DNA of 64,000 nt from Flavobacterium taihuense (GCF_019351435.1 NZ_JAHWYN010000006.1:124001-188000), one strand, 5' to 3'. Numbered from the stretch's first letter, positions 17,964-26,517 are shown. A program made the numbers and translations. The notes: generated by a model from the sequence alone, not told the origin.

Positions 17964-19382
17964 TTAATATCCCGGATTTTGCGGATTCAGGTTGGGGTTC
18001 GAATTGAGTTCAAGCGCCGGCAATGGCCATAGGGCATCGTTGGTATTCCAGCCCGTCTTGGAAGCGGATAACACTTGGTCGAGTTTTCCGGTTCGTTTCA
18101 AATCAAAAAAACGCTGCCCAAATTCAGTAAACAGCTCAAAACGCCTCTGATTGAGAAGATCAGTTATAATTTCCTCAGCGGTAACCGCAGTTGTATTGGT
18201 AAGTCCCGCCATAGTTCTAATTAGATTTAGATCCTCCTTGGCGCCAATTAGATCACCCTGATATGCTCTGGCCTCGGCACGGATGAGGTATTGCTCCGCC
18301 AAACGAAACACAACGGAATATTCCATCGAGCTTGGGGTAGTGGATTGCTGTTTGTATTTAGAGGCATGGTACCAAGTTGAGACTCCATCGGTCACCTCAG
18401 TAATCCAATGTGTTTTTCTCTGGTCGCCCTGCTCAAAAGCATTTACAAAATCAGGCCTAAGCGCCACGCTGGGTGGTGGACCAGAAGTAAATATGTACAG
18501 ACTCCCTTCGGCAGTATTACTGTCGGCGGTGTTCGGCATAAATTGCCAGATGGTCGTGCTGCTTTCTTTGAGAAAGATTTTATCCAAATCCATTTCCCAG
18601 ATATATTGTGGATTATTAATCACGGCAGAGGCTACATTGGAAGCTTCGGGATATAGTCCCATATATAAATAGACCCGTGCCAAAAGTGCCTTGGCAGTAC
18701 TGCGGTTGGGAATAATACGCTCGGGCGAAACATAATCCTCCGATAATAATTCGATAGCATTATTTAAGTCTGTAACAATCAGGTCATACACTTTGTCGTG
18801 CGGCATTCGGGATACTTTACTGTTCAGCAGATAATCCGTTGTGCTGATATAGGGAATATCGCCATAGAGATTCAACAGATAAAAATGAAGTAAGGCTCTT
18901 ATAAAAAGGGCTTCTCCCTGCAATTGATTTTTATCTGCTTCCGCTATGGCAGTGGAATTGTCCAATCCTTCAAGAACCGCATTGGCACTATAAATCTGGC
19001 TGTAACTCTTATTCCAGATATCGTTTACCCCAAGATCACCGGGAAATAACGAATTGGTATAAAAATTACTGACAGAATATTGGTAGTAGTAATCAAATTC
19101 ATCGGCGTAGAGGCCAAGATTACAGGAAACACCGTTTGAATTTCCAGCTAATAAGCCGCCATCTCTCATTTTGGCATACAAACCCGCCATTGCGGCATTA
19201 GCCGTTCCTGCATCTTCGAATACTGTTTTGGCTGTCAGCTGCGAAGCAGGAAGATCTACCTCCACATAGCTGTCGCAGCCAGCCAGTGTCAGGCATACCG
19301 CTATAAGGAAACAGCTGTCAGCAGTCAGCTCTTTAGCACTTTTATGAAGCATCTTTTTAAAAATAGTAAGTATATATATCAT
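17964..19382 (-). CDS. SusD/RagB-like outer membrane substrate-binding lipoprotein
   Basis: A lipoprotein of 472 aa from the first ATG; an internal ATG giving MLHKSAKELT (codon 11) is an equally good start. The lipobox LTLAGC lies near residues 30-35 and is followed by the acidic SYVEVDLPASQLT typical of surface-exposed SusD proteins. The TPR-like helical body shows ALLARVYLYMGLYPEA near residue 230. The C-terminus has RFELFTEFGQRFFDLKRTG and WPLPALEL, which are SusD hallmarks. It pairs with the SusC protein encoded 17 bp upstream to capture a nutrient, probably a peptide given the adjacent S9 peptidase; glycan substrates are less likely because no glycoside hydrolase is present. Confidence 0.93.
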   Translation of the reverse strand: MIYILTIFKKMLHKSAKELTADSCFLIAVCLTLAGCDSYVEVDLPASQLTAKTVFEDAGTANAAMAGLYAKMRDGGLLAGNSNGVSCNLGLYADEFDYYYQYSVSNFYTNSLFPGDLGVNDIWNKSYSQIYSANAVLEGLDNSTAIAEADKNQLQGEALFIRALLHFYLLNLYGDIPYISTTDYLLNSKVSRMPHDKVYDLIVTDLNNAIELLSEDYVSPERIIPNRSTAKALLARVYLYMGLYPEASNVASAVINNPQYIWEMDLDKIFLKESSTTIWQFMPNTADSNTAEGSLYIFTSGPPPSVALRPDFVNAFEQGDQRKTHWITEVTDGVSTWYHASKYKQQSTTPSSMEYSVVFRLAEQYLIRAEARAYQGDLIGAKEDLNLIRTMAGLTNTTAVTAEEIITDLLNQRRFELFTEFGQRFFDLKRTGKLDQVLSASKTGWNTNDALWPLPALELNSNPNLNPQNPGY

Positions 19383-19399
19383 GGCTGTATGTATTAAGG

Positions 19400-22300
19400 T
19401 TAAAAAGTAAGCTGTACGCCTGCGGTAATTATTCTTAGCGGAGGCAAGTAGGCTGTATATTTAAATTCGGGATCACCGCCTTTGTATGGGGTAAATGTTA
19501 ATACATTCTGTCCCAGCAGTGACAGTTTGCAGTGAACGCCTTTTATGGTCTGCAGCGGCAGGTCATAGCTCAGTGCAATATTTTTTAACCGAATGAAAGA
19601 TGCATCAACGATAGGGGCATTACTGTCCAGATAGTTGTAATAGGCATTTATGGCATCCCCATTTTCACCCGTTGTATTCATTTGAAAAGAAACCTGATCT
19701 CCTGCATGCTGCCATGCATTAGCCATGTCCGAATGCTGATTGAAAAAACTGCCTCCGGGAACATTTGGATTGTAATCGTAATTCTGCTGTTTTACAAACT
19801 GGAACAGAAAATCAAGGTGCCAGTTTTTATATTGAAACTGATTTTCAAAACCTCCAAAATATTGAGGAGTGAGATCCATAACGGTCTTTTTATCTCCCAA
19901 TGAAGTAATCATGCCGTCCTTATTGACATCTTCCACTTCATAGAGTCCCGTTTGTGGATTGACACCCTTGAACTGATACGTCTTTACAATACTGGTCGAT
20001 TCCCCGATAACGTATCGGTTTGAATAGGTAGAACCTTCGAGTCCCGGAAAAGAGAGCAGTTTATTATTGGAAGCGGAAATATTAAAGTTGGTTGACCATT
20101 TAAAATTGGCGTTTTCAAAGTTTACGGTTCTAAGGGTAAATTCCATACCCAAATTTTGAACCGTTGCATTCAGATTGGCGTTAATGGAACTGAATCCCGT
20201 CGTACCAGGCAAAGGAATTCCAACCAGCTGATTGGACGATTTATTTCTGTACCAAGCCAGCGTAAAGAATATTCTATCACTTAGAAAGCCCATTTCCAAT
20301 GCAACTTCCAATTTTTTATTGATTTCCCAACTAAAATCTGGATTGTAGAGTCGTGTAGGATCCAAACCGATAGCACCATTATAGTTTAGACCAGAGGATG
20401 TATAAGTATCCAAATACTGGTAATCCCCTATTTGATCACTGCCCGAACTCCCATAACTCGCTCTTAGCTTTCCAAAACTCAAAACGGTGTTTTCCTTGAG
20501 GAAATTTTCTTTTGAGAACAGCCAAGCAGCACCTACAGCTCCGAAAGTGGCAAACTGCTTGCCTGGACCAAATCGGCTTGAACCGTCCCGTCGCCCGGTT
20601 AAGTTCACAATGTATTTCTGATCCCAGTTGTAATTAAGTCGTCCAAAAAAGGCCTGATATTTATAAAGGGTTTCATCGCTTACATAAATGGATTTTTGCG
20701 TGGCCGAAGCGATGTCTGTAATCTGGCTGTTACTGGCAAAACCATATCCGAACTGGTACAGCCTTGAAGAAGTTTGCTGCTGCGCCGTCCCCCCCACCAG
20801 TATGTCAATTTTACTGATACCGAAATCATGGTTCCAGCGAAGCTGCGGTTCCACAATCCATGATTTTCTCTGGGTATTGTTGGTAAATAAGGATGAATAG
20901 CTGCTTCCGATTTGGTAAGCGGGATCGTACATCGTCGAAGGCAATAGCCGCTGTTCAGCATTTTTTAAATCCGTTAAGCCTAAATTGGCCTTTAGTTCCC
21001 AACTGGGGGATATTTCATAACTAAGTACGGTATTGGCAATAAGATCATTTGTTTTTGCAGTGGTGATGGCGCGAAGCGCTGCCAATGGATTTCTAAAAGT
21101 ACTGTTTTCAAAATTCAGATTACCGTCGGCATCATATAAGGCGGGGGCATTTGGAGCCAGATTTCGTGCAGTGCGGCTAATATCGGTTTCAGGCTGTAAA
21201 TTGTCTTGAGCCGTATAGCCTGTTGAAAAAGTGAGTTTAAATTTTTTATCTTCACTCCTATGATTCATGCTAAAATGGACAGCCGCTTTATCGTACTCAA
21301 AATCTCCTGGGAGCACCGTAGTTTCAGTATGGTACGTGCCACTGAGCAGGTATTGGGTTAAATCGGAACCGCCAGATACGGATGCCTGCATATTGGTGAT
21401 TATCGCAGTTCCGCCCAAAAGTTCCTTCTGCCAATCGGTATAACGGTTTTGATCCCAAGTGCCGTTAATATCATAAGCCCAATCGGGATAGTTCGTAACA
21501 GCATCATTGGCAAAACCCTGTCTTCTCATTTCCAGATACTGCTGGGTATCCATCAGGTCTATCATTTTGGTGACTTTTCCAATTCCTGACGAGGCGGAAA
21601 CTGTTACAGAGGTTTTTCCTGCCTTACCTTTTTTGGTGGTAATCAGCACTACCCCATTGGCACCGCGTGAACCGTATATAGCAGTCGCATCGGCATCTTT
21701 GAGTACTTCTATACTCTCAATATCATTAGGGTTAATACTGTTTAACGGACTCGTGGGCGTAGGTATTCCACTAGTAGTATTGCTATATCCGATGATTTCT
21801 GAAGAATAAGGTACGCCGTCGATAATATACAATGGTTCATTCCCTTCTTCACGAAGGCTGTTGAGTCCACGTATCTTAATCTGAAAACCACTTCCCGGCG
21901 TTCCTGTATCCTGCGTGATATCAACTCCAGCCATACGACCTTGCATAGTGGCAAGGACATTGGTAACGGGCTGTTTCTCGATGTCTTTGGTGGTTATTTT
22001 AGAGATACTTCCGGTTCGTTCGCTGTTCTTTACTGAATAGTACCCTGCATTAATTTTAACCTCCTGCAGTTTGGTTGTGTTTTCCTGAAGACTAATATTG
22101 ATGGTGCTACGTCTTTGCACGGAAACTATTTGCGTTCTGTATCCTATATATGAAAAAACTAAAATGTCTTCTGATGAGGCAGAAAGGGTGTAATGACCAT
22201 TATAATCCGTTACGGTGGCAATTGATTTCCCTTTTATCGAAATGCTCACACCAGCTAAAGGATTACCACCATCTGTGACAGTTCCCTGAACTTGAAACTG

Positions 22301-22426
22301 TTGAGCAGTTCTTAGATTATGCCGTAGTGAATTTTTGGCTTGTATAGGGGAAAAAGACAGGATGTTACCCATTAAAAACAGGAAACAAAAAGCCTTTCCA
22401 CCCATAGATAATGAAAAATTATTCAT
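19400..22426 (-). CDS. SusC/RagA-family TonB-dependent outer membrane transporter
   Basis: A 1008-aa protein with a signal peptide (about 1-30), a CarboxypepD_reg-like N-terminal domain (VQGTVTDGGNPLAGVSISIK, about 48-115), a TonB plug (about 130-250, with GLNSLREEGNEPLYIIDGVP and SIEVLKDADATAIYGSRGAN) and a 22-strand barrel to the C-terminal aromatic end (ITAGVQLTF). It transports a ligand across the outer membrane with energy from TonB. It heads the SusC-SusD-S9 operon. A promoter match lies about 490 bp upstream, giving a long structured leader, so RNA-level control is likely. No sigma/anti-sigma genes are adjacent. Confidence 0.95.
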   Translation of the reverse strand: MNNFSLSMGGKAFCFLFLMGNILSFSPIQAKNSLRHNLRTAQQFQVQGTVTDGGNPLAGVSISIKGKSIATVTDYNGHYTLSASSEDILVFSYIGYRTQIVSVQRRSTINISLQENTTKLQEVKINAGYYSVKNSERTGSISKITTKDIEKQPVTNVLATMQGRMAGVDITQDTGTPGSGFQIKIRGLNSLREEGNEPLYIIDGVPYSSEIIGYSNTTSGIPTPTSPLNSINPNDIESIEVLKDADATAIYGSRGANGVVLITTKKGKAGKTSVTVSASSGIGKVTKMIDLMDTQQYLEMRRQGFANDAVTNYPDWAYDINGTWDQNRYTDWQKELLGGTAIITNMQASVSGGSDLTQYLLSGTYHTETTVLPGDFEYDKAAVHFSMNHRSEDKKFKLTFSTGYTAQDNLQPETDISRTARNLAPNAPALYDADGNLNFENSTFRNPLAALRAITTAKTNDLIANTVLSYEISPSWELKANLGLTDLKNAEQRLLPSTMYDPAYQIGSSYSSLFTNNTQRKSWIVEPQLRWNHDFGISKIDILVGGTAQQQTSSRLYQFGYGFASNSQITDIASATQKSIYVSDETLYKYQAFFGRLNYNWDQKYIVNLTGRRDGSSRFGPGKQFATFGAVGAAWLFSKENFLKENTVLSFGKLRASYGSSGSDQIGDYQYLDTYTSSGLNYNGAIGLDPTRLYNPDFSWEINKKLEVALEMGFLSDRIFFTLAWYRNKSSNQLVGIPLPGTTGFSSINANLNATVQNLGMEFTLRTVNFENANFKWSTNFNISASNNKLLSFPGLEGSTYSNRYVIGESTSIVKTYQFKGVNPQTGLYEVEDVNKDGMITSLGDKKTVMDLTPQYFGGFENQFQYKNWHLDFLFQFVKQQNYDYNPNVPGGSFFNQHSDMANAWQHAGDQVSFQMNTTGENGDAINAYYNYLDSNAPIVDASFIRLKNIALSYDLPLQTIKGVHCKLSLLGQNVLTFTPYKGGDPEFKYTAYLPPLRIITAGVQLTF

Positions 22427-22452
22427 AATATTGGGTTGGTTTAGTAAAATGT

Positions 22453-22550
22453 TAGTTTTATTAGCTAGGTCCTCTATACAAGTTTTGCCGGCGAGTTAGA
22501 GGGCCATTTTTTTATTGTGCCACTAAGGCACAAAGGTTTTTTATTTTTTT
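22453..22550 (+). ncRNA. Candidate short antisense RNA in the susC leader
   Basis: On the plus strand TTG (22431-22433), 19 bp, TAGTTTTA (22453-22460, 7 of 8 to TAnnTTTG) could start a transcript near 22466. A 7-bp perfect hairpin TTGTGCC-actaa-GGCACAA (22515-22533) with a T-rich tail to 22550 would end it, giving about 85 nt antisense to the susC leader. The RNA would also fold CCTCTA...TAGAGG. Cis-antisense RNAs at susC starts are known in Bacteroides. This one is inferred only. Confidence 0.3.
22515..22550 (+). terminator. Plus-strand terminator-like hairpin upstream of susC
   Basis: Perfect 7-bp stem (22515-22521 / 22527-22533), 5-nt loop, then a T-rich run at 22537-22550. No plus-strand gene precedes it, since susC is on the other strand, which is what suggests an antisense transcript. 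Confidence 0.55.
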
Positions 22551-22753
22551 AATTCATAGGCATTTAATTTTAAAGGTTTATTAAAAGGAAAAACATCTGC
22601 CGTTGCCTGTTGCAGCCAGACGGTGGCAGTGCTTTTCCCAACTAATTCAGTAAGTGATATTGCGAGACTTTAAATGATGAAATAACGCTAAGAATAAAAG
22701 TTGAGTTTTGCCTAAATAAAGGGCATAAAAAAAGGCATGGAACTCAGCTTACT

Positions 22754-22857
22754 GCGTTAGAGGTACTGGTATACCGAGCAACAATAAGTGAGCCCACGCC
22801 ATAGGACGTGAGCATCTTACTTATTATCTCGTTGCAAAATTACCAGTTTTCTAACGC
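22754..22857 (-). repeat. Large imperfect inverted repeat in the susC leader
   Basis: The outer arms are gcgttaga (from 22754) and tctaacgc (to 22857). Further matches are actggta/taccagt, gcaac/gttgc and aataagt/acttatt. An inner hairpin CACG (22795-22798) / CGTG (22807-22810) closes it. Each arm spans about 45-50 nt with small bulges, so the transcript would fold into one long rod. This does not match the conserved boxes of cobalamin, TPP or preQ1 riboswitches that I can recall. Confidence 0.7.
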
Positions 22858-22920
22858 GAGATTCTAAGCGAATGCTTCAAATATTTTATATGAAGAATCG
22901 CGAAATTATAATAATATCGT

Positions 22921-22949
22921 CAAATATAATAATTTTTTTAATAAAGCAA
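22921..22949 (-). promoter_or_regulatory. Promoter of the susC operon
   Basis: On the minus strand TTG (22949-22947), 18 bp, TATATTTG (22928-22921), a full match to the Bacteroidota consensus. It implies a start near 22914 and a leader of about 490 nt before the susC ATG at 22426. Confidence 0.6.
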
Positions 22950-22995
22950 TATATATGTTGCCTTTTTTATTTTAACAAAGTGCGAATTTTATCAA

Positions 22996-23250
22996 ATGGA
23001 TAAGCCTAACTTTTTAAAGGAACGAAAACTATTAGGAAAGAGAATTATGCAATTGAGAAATAATTGTATGAATGAAAAAACTGGGAAGAAAATTTCGCAA
23101 GAAGAATTAGCTCTAAGACTTGGATTGGCAAAAAATCACATTGGTTTAATCGAACGAGGACAAACAAATACAACAGTCGACGTATTATATGGAATCGCTA
23201 AAGAATTCAAAATAGACATAATATCGTTATTTGACTTTAACGAACTTTAA
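22996..23250 (+). CDS. XRE-family helix-turn-helix regulator
   Basis: An 84-aa single-domain regulator. The HTH reads ISQEELALRLGLAKNHIGLIERGQTNTTVDVL (about residues 33-64), the Cro/CI-type fold. The N-terminus has a basic KERKLLGKRIMQLRNN helix. It diverges from the susC operon and is followed by a terminator, then by a HExxH membrane protease, an arrangement reminiscent of repressor/ImmA-type anti-repressor pairs on mobile elements. The partner role is inferred. Confidence 0.88.
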   Translation: MDKPNFLKERKLLGKRIMQLRNNCMNEKTGKKISQEELALRLGLAKNHIGLIERGQTNTTVDVLYGIAKEFKIDIISLFDFNEL

Positions 23251-23277
23251 AAAAGATGCTATGAAGCATTTTTTTTT
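23249..23277 (+). terminator. Intrinsic terminator after the XRE gene
   Basis: ATGCT (23256-23260), loop ATGA, AGCAT (23265-23269), flanked by an A run upstream and nine T residues downstream that extend the pairing. It overlaps the stop codon region of the XRE gene. Confidence 0.8.
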
Positions 23278-23556
23278 GCTTTATAACAATTACTTGTCAA
23301 ATCGGGAGGAACTGACTTTACAATAAAAAAGTAGTATTTCATACATTCTATATTTGAGAAATGGAATGGTATGAAAAACAAAATCAATAAAAAGCTCACA
23401 TTAATAATTTATAAGAATTAATTTCTATTTTAGCAAAACAATAAAATCTGGTACTTATCAAATCTATCTCTTCAGATTTGATGTGGAATTTACAGCGTCA
23501 AACCTACATGCAAGTTATTCGACACTTTGGCCGAACGAAACGAAAAATCAAAATTA
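23278..23556 (+). repeat. Cassette-junction-like palindrome upstream of the protease gene
   Basis: Nothing coding is seen. A perfect 9-bp inverted repeat, ATCAAATCT-n8-AGATTTGAT (about 23457-23482), is followed by acagcgtcaaacc and gttattcgac before the next gene. The layout resembles the palindromic spacers after the next two genes, though no conserved GTTRRRY core is found here. Confidence 0.35.
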
Positions 23557-24543
23557 ATGATGAATTTATATTTAGAAAACTCTAAAATAATTGCTGAAAG
23601 AACAAAAATTAATAGTGAAATTATTTTAGATTTAGAAGATAATCCAATCAAAGATATTTATCTTAAATTATTTCACTTCTGTTATGATAACTTAAAAATT
23701 AACAGCCCTAAATTTGGAATTGAGCCATCATATTTTTTTTATTATAACAAAGAAAACTTCATTAATGCAGGCGCAACTCGTGATAATGGAAATTATATAT
23801 TAATGATTTCTAAAGATTTAATTCAAAAACTTCACGAAAGTATATATTCAAATAATAGTATATTTAAAAATGACAGATTAACAAAATATGTTGAGCTATC
23901 AAATTTAATAAAAGTTGATTTCAATGAACTATTACTACAAAGCTCCACATTGTTTACATACTATCACGAGTTTGCTCATTTAGTACAAAAAAATGATGGG
24001 AATTTCTCATTTTTTGAAAATACTGAAAACTTGTTCATTCCTGAAAGTCATATTTTGGAATATGATGCTGATTTAAATGGTAGTCAATTCGTTTGTGGTC
24101 ATATTTTAGATTATTATGAAACATTAAGTATTGAAAACCGAAATCACGAAAATCTAAAAAATTTATTATCTATTGGATTAGCAGGAATATTAATAACATT
24201 TCTCCTTTTCTATTACAGGGAATTTGATGATGACAAAAGTGTTGATGAATTTTATCTAGACAAAAAGTCTCATCCACATACTATGATAAGAATATCATAT
24301 ATTATTAGTCACTATCAAAATATTGCATTAGAAAATGGAATTAAAATTGAAATTGTCGAGTTTTTAAAAGAAACGTTTTTAATTAGCGATATTTTCTTTA
24401 AATCAAACTTATATATTAGTAATTGTTTAAAAATATATGAAGAAAACATTGAGCAAATTGATAATTATATATTTTCATTATATGATGAAGCTAGTAAAAG
24501 GAATAATTTAATGATGCAAAATCATATGAAATATAATATCTAA
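23557..24543 (+). CDS. Membrane-associated HExxH zinc metalloprotease-like protein
   Basis: About 329 aa from ATG 23557 (a second ATG follows directly, and an in-frame TTG at 23527 is less likely). YYHEFAHLVQ near residue 138 is a HExxH zinc site, and EYDADLNG about 36 residues later supplies the third ligand and a typical gluzincin ExxAD pattern. A single membrane segment (LSIGLAGILITFLLFYY) lies near residues 208-225, followed by SHPHTMIRISYII, similar to the HP-x-R step of M48-type peptidases. The codon usage is extremely AT-rich. No close family is recognised. It follows an XRE regulator, so cleavage of a repressor is one possibility; a stand-alone stress protease is another. Confidence 0.6.
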   Translation: MMNLYLENSKIIAERTKINSEIILDLEDNPIKDIYLKLFHFCYDNLKINSPKFGIEPSYFFYYNKENFINAGATRDNGNYILMISKDLIQKLHESIYSNNSIFKNDRLTKYVELSNLIKVDFNELLLQSSTLFTYYHEFAHLVQKNDGNFSFFENTENLFIPESHILEYDADLNGSQFVCGHILDYYETLSIENRNHENLKNLLSIGLAGILITFLLFYYREFDDDKSVDEFYLDKKSHPHTMIRISYIISHYQNIALENGIKIEIVEFLKETFLISDIFFKSNLYISNCLKIYEENIEQIDNYIFSLYDEASKRNNLMMQNHMKYNI

Positions 24544-24646
24544 AAAGGCGATTGTAAAATAGCTACAACGGATTTGAGATGATTTTTCAAATCCGAAAAT
24601 AGGGCTTAATTAAAGCACAAACCCGCTTTTTACTAGAACGTTAGGC
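24538..24646 (+). repeat. Candidate recombination/cassette-end site 1
   Basis: Runs from ATCTAAA (6 of 7 to RYYYAAC, containing the stop codon of the protease gene) to GTTAGGC (24640-24646, a full GTTRRRY match), 109 bp. Inside is a perfect 9-bp inverted repeat CGGATTTGA (24569-24577) / TCAAATCCG (24587-24595) and a weaker GGGCTT.../...CCC pair. Length and order resemble integron attC sites. No integrase gene is in the window. Confidence 0.4.
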
Positions 24647-24677
24647 GCAAGCAGCTAAAAAACAGCTAAGAATAATT

Positions 24678-25472
24678 ATGGATAAAGAAATTAATCAATT
24701 TGAAAGAGCTGCATTAGGTTGGCAAATTCTCAAAAGAGTTTCATTAGAAAAAACTTTCATAACATATAAAAATTTTGGAAATGAAATTGGAGTTCATCAT
24801 CGTGCAGTTAGATTTGTTCTTGATAAAATCCAAGATTACTGCTTAAATAATCATTTGCCTCCAATAACCATTTTGGTTGGAGACAAAAATGGAATTCCAG
24901 GAACCGGATTCACAGCTTGGGATGTTGATAATATTGAAGAAGGTTTTGAAAAAGTTTATAATTGCAATTGGAATAATTTGGAAAATCCTTTTAGTTATGC
25001 TATTACAGGAACAACAGAAGAGGAAATTGTAAATGAATTATTAAATGAGCCTGAGAAATCTAAAGAAACTTATAGCAAAATTAAAGTTAGAGGAACGGCT
25101 CAAATAATTTTTAGAAAAGCATTATTAAAAGCTTATGATTCTCGATGCGCTTTTTGTGATTTTAGTTTTAGTTTTGCTTTACAAGCTGCCCATATAATTC
25201 CTTGGTCAAAAGCTTCGAAAAGTCAACGTTTAGATGTTAGAAATGGAATATTATTGTGTGCTAACCATCATTGCTTGTTCGATAATGGTTTACTTACAAT
25301 TAATAATGATTATTCAATAGCTTTCCAAAGCAATACGAAACATAAAGCTATTAGTAATTATGACAATCTTCTATCTTCTGCATTTCACAATCAAACAATA
25401 AAACTTCCGAAAAACGAAAAACATTGGCCGAACAAAGAATTTTTAATTGAACATAGAAATGCCAGCGCCTAA
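24678..25472 (+). CDS. HNH endonuclease
   Basis: A 264-aa protein. The C-terminal half is an HNH nuclease domain of the HNH_2 type: CAFCDFSF (first Cys pair, about 155-158), AAHIIPWSKA (the HH catalytic step, about 169-178), DVRNGILLCANHHCLFDNG (N and H residues, about 185-203). The N-terminal half (AALGWQILKRVSLEKTFITYKNFGNEIG) looks like a small helical DNA-binding region found before some HNH domains. A role as a modification-dependent or phage-restriction nuclease is likely from the family. No methylase partner is adjacent. It sits between two palindromic spacers, as a single promoterless cassette would. Confidence 0.85.
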   Translation: MDKEINQFERAALGWQILKRVSLEKTFITYKNFGNEIGVHHRAVRFVLDKIQDYCLNNHLPPITILVGDKNGIPGTGFTAWDVDNIEEGFEKVYNCNWNNLENPFSYAITGTTEEEIVNELLNEPEKSKETYSKIKVRGTAQIIFRKALLKAYDSRCAFCDFSFSFALQAAHIIPWSKASKSQRLDVRNGILLCANHHCLFDNGLLTINNDYSIAFQSNTKHKAISNYDNLLSSAFHNQTIKLPKNEKHWPNKEFLIEHRNASA

Positions 25473-25596
25473 CAGGTACAACGGATTTGGGCAATAGTCT
25501 TAATGGGAATTTGGTTTTGTATTTGGGATGATTTGGCAAATCCGAGAATAGGGCTAAATTTAGAGCTAAACTCGCTGTAGTAGAGTGACGCTAGCG
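25467..25596 (+). repeat. Candidate recombination/cassette-end site 2
   Basis: Runs from GCCTAAC (25467-25473, a full RYYYAAC match that contains the HNH stop codon) to GCTAGCG (25590-25596, a degenerate right core). Inside, CGGATTTG (25482-25489) pairs with CAAATCCG (25537-25544), the same 8-mers as in site 1, and both are followed by a..ataggGCT. The shared boxes at the ends of two unrelated genes point to a common mobile or structural role. Confidence 0.4.
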
Positions 25597-25652
25597 GTCT
25601 TTGTTCTGGACGAATGGAAAACAGATAAACAAAAAAACTAACAAACATAATT

Positions 25653-26003
25653 ATGCTTACAGATGTTAATCCAAAATTACCAATGCGTGACAAAGAAAGA
25701 ACAAAAGATTACTACTTAAACAATTTAGGTTTTAAACAACTTGGAGATTATGATGATTATTTAATAGTTGCCAAAGACAAAATAGAAATCCACTTTTTTA
25801 AGTTTAAGGGACTTGATCTTAAAGAAAACTATGGAGGTATTTATATAAGAACTGACGATATTGACAAACTTTATCAATCATTACTTGATAATAAAACGAG
25901 CATCCACCCAAATGGAAATTTAGAAATCAAACCTTGGGGACAAAAAGAGTTTGCAATACTTGACCCTGACAATAACTTGCTGACTTTTGGACAAAGTATA
26001 TAA
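25653..26003 (+). CDS. VOC (glyoxalase/bleomycin resistance) superfamily protein
   Basis: A 116-aa single-domain VOC protein: KLPMRDKERTKDYYLNNLGFKQLGD at the start, the central strand IEIHFFKF, then IYIRTDDIDKLYQSLL and the C-terminal FAILDPDNNLLTFGQ. The pattern is that of the bleomycin-resistance branch, which binds the drug as a dimer instead of catalysing. Resistance to bleomycin-type compounds is plausible but the substrate is not proven. It lies alone in the small-gene array, a common cassette gene type. Confidence 0.88.
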   Translation: MLTDVNPKLPMRDKERTKDYYLNNLGFKQLGDYDDYLIVAKDKIEIHFFKFKGLDLKENYGGIYIRTDDIDKLYQSLLDNKTSIHPNGNLEIKPWGQKEFAILDPDNNLLTFGQSI

Positions 26004-26043
26004 TGAATAATAAAAACCTAAATAAAGGAATAAAAATAACGAA

Positions 26044-26092
26044 TCGCTAAACAGCAAGGGTTTCGTTGCCTGCTTAGCAAGAACAACGGAAC
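26044..26092 (+). repeat. Palindromic spacer after the VOC gene
   Basis: Two interleaved inverted repeats: GCTAAACAGC / GCCTGCTTAGC (about 26046-26080) and GGGTTTCGTT / AACGGAACCC (about 26059-26091, one mismatch). No conserved core motifs of the two earlier sites are found. It may be a terminator-like or cassette-junction structure. Confidence 0.35.
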
Positions 26093-26172
26093 CCGTTTTG
26101 AAGGTATCCAGAAATAATTTAAAAAAAAATATTGTATCAAATCAAATACATTTAATTTCTAATTAAATAAAA

Positions 26173-26517
26173 ATGATGGAACTAATTAAAAGTGAAAATT
26201 TAAAGAATGTACAAACTTGTAAAATTGTACATAAGAAATCTGGATTGTTTTATAACGGATATGATGAACATAATCAATCAAAAGGAAAAAATACACTCTC
26301 CCTCACAAGCTATAAAAGATATCTAATCTTTAATAAGAATGATGATGAAATTTTAGCTCAAGCTTTTGAAGGACATATCATTATTAGAAATGACGGAATC
26401 AAATATATGAGAAATGTAATTGTCTATACTGGTAGTGGAATACATGAGATTCTCGACAAATATTATCAAAACTATGATTATTTACCTGTAGCAGATTTTT
26501 GCGTTGAGAAATTATAG
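26173..26517 (+). CDS. Hypothetical protein, 114 aa
   Basis: Not recognised. A soluble, mixed alpha/beta protein with two Met at the start, KIVHKKSGLFYNGYDEHNQSK near residue 18 and a C-terminal VADFCVEKL. No signal peptide or known catalytic motif. It is an AT-rich single gene bounded by palindromic spacers, like its neighbours. The codon pattern and clean bounds suggest a real gene. Confidence 0.5.
   Translation: MMELIKSENLKNVQTCKIVHKKSGLFYNGYDEHNQSKGKNTLSLTSYKRYLIFNKNDDEILAQAFEGHIIIRNDGIKYMRNVIVYTGSGIHEILDKYYQNYDYLPVADFCVEKL

Larger units (their letters stand above)
22427..22995 (-). promoter_or_regulatory. Long structured leader of the susC operon
   Basis: No gene is seen in this 569-bp stretch. 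Read toward susC it holds a promoter (22921-22949), a large imperfect inverted repeat (22754-22857), a second hairpin (22702-22746: CTGAGTT..TGCC / GGCAA..AACTCA) followed by a short T-rich tract, a GC-rich hairpin near 22597-22635 (ctgcc...ggcag) and, on the opposite strand, a terminator-like hairpin (22515-22550). The arrangement looks like a regulated 5' leader, by attenuation, an sRNA target or an unrecognised riboswitch. Confidence 0.55.

Noticed and set aside
22754-22857. Cobalamin riboswitch or tRNA-like element in the susC leader
   Set aside because: No B12-box or tRNA cloverleaf or T-arm was found; only a long inverted repeat is supported.
23249-23277. A toxin-antitoxin pair made of the XRE gene and the next gene
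   Set aside because: The next gene is a 329-aa metalloprotease-like protein separated by a terminator, not a small toxin.
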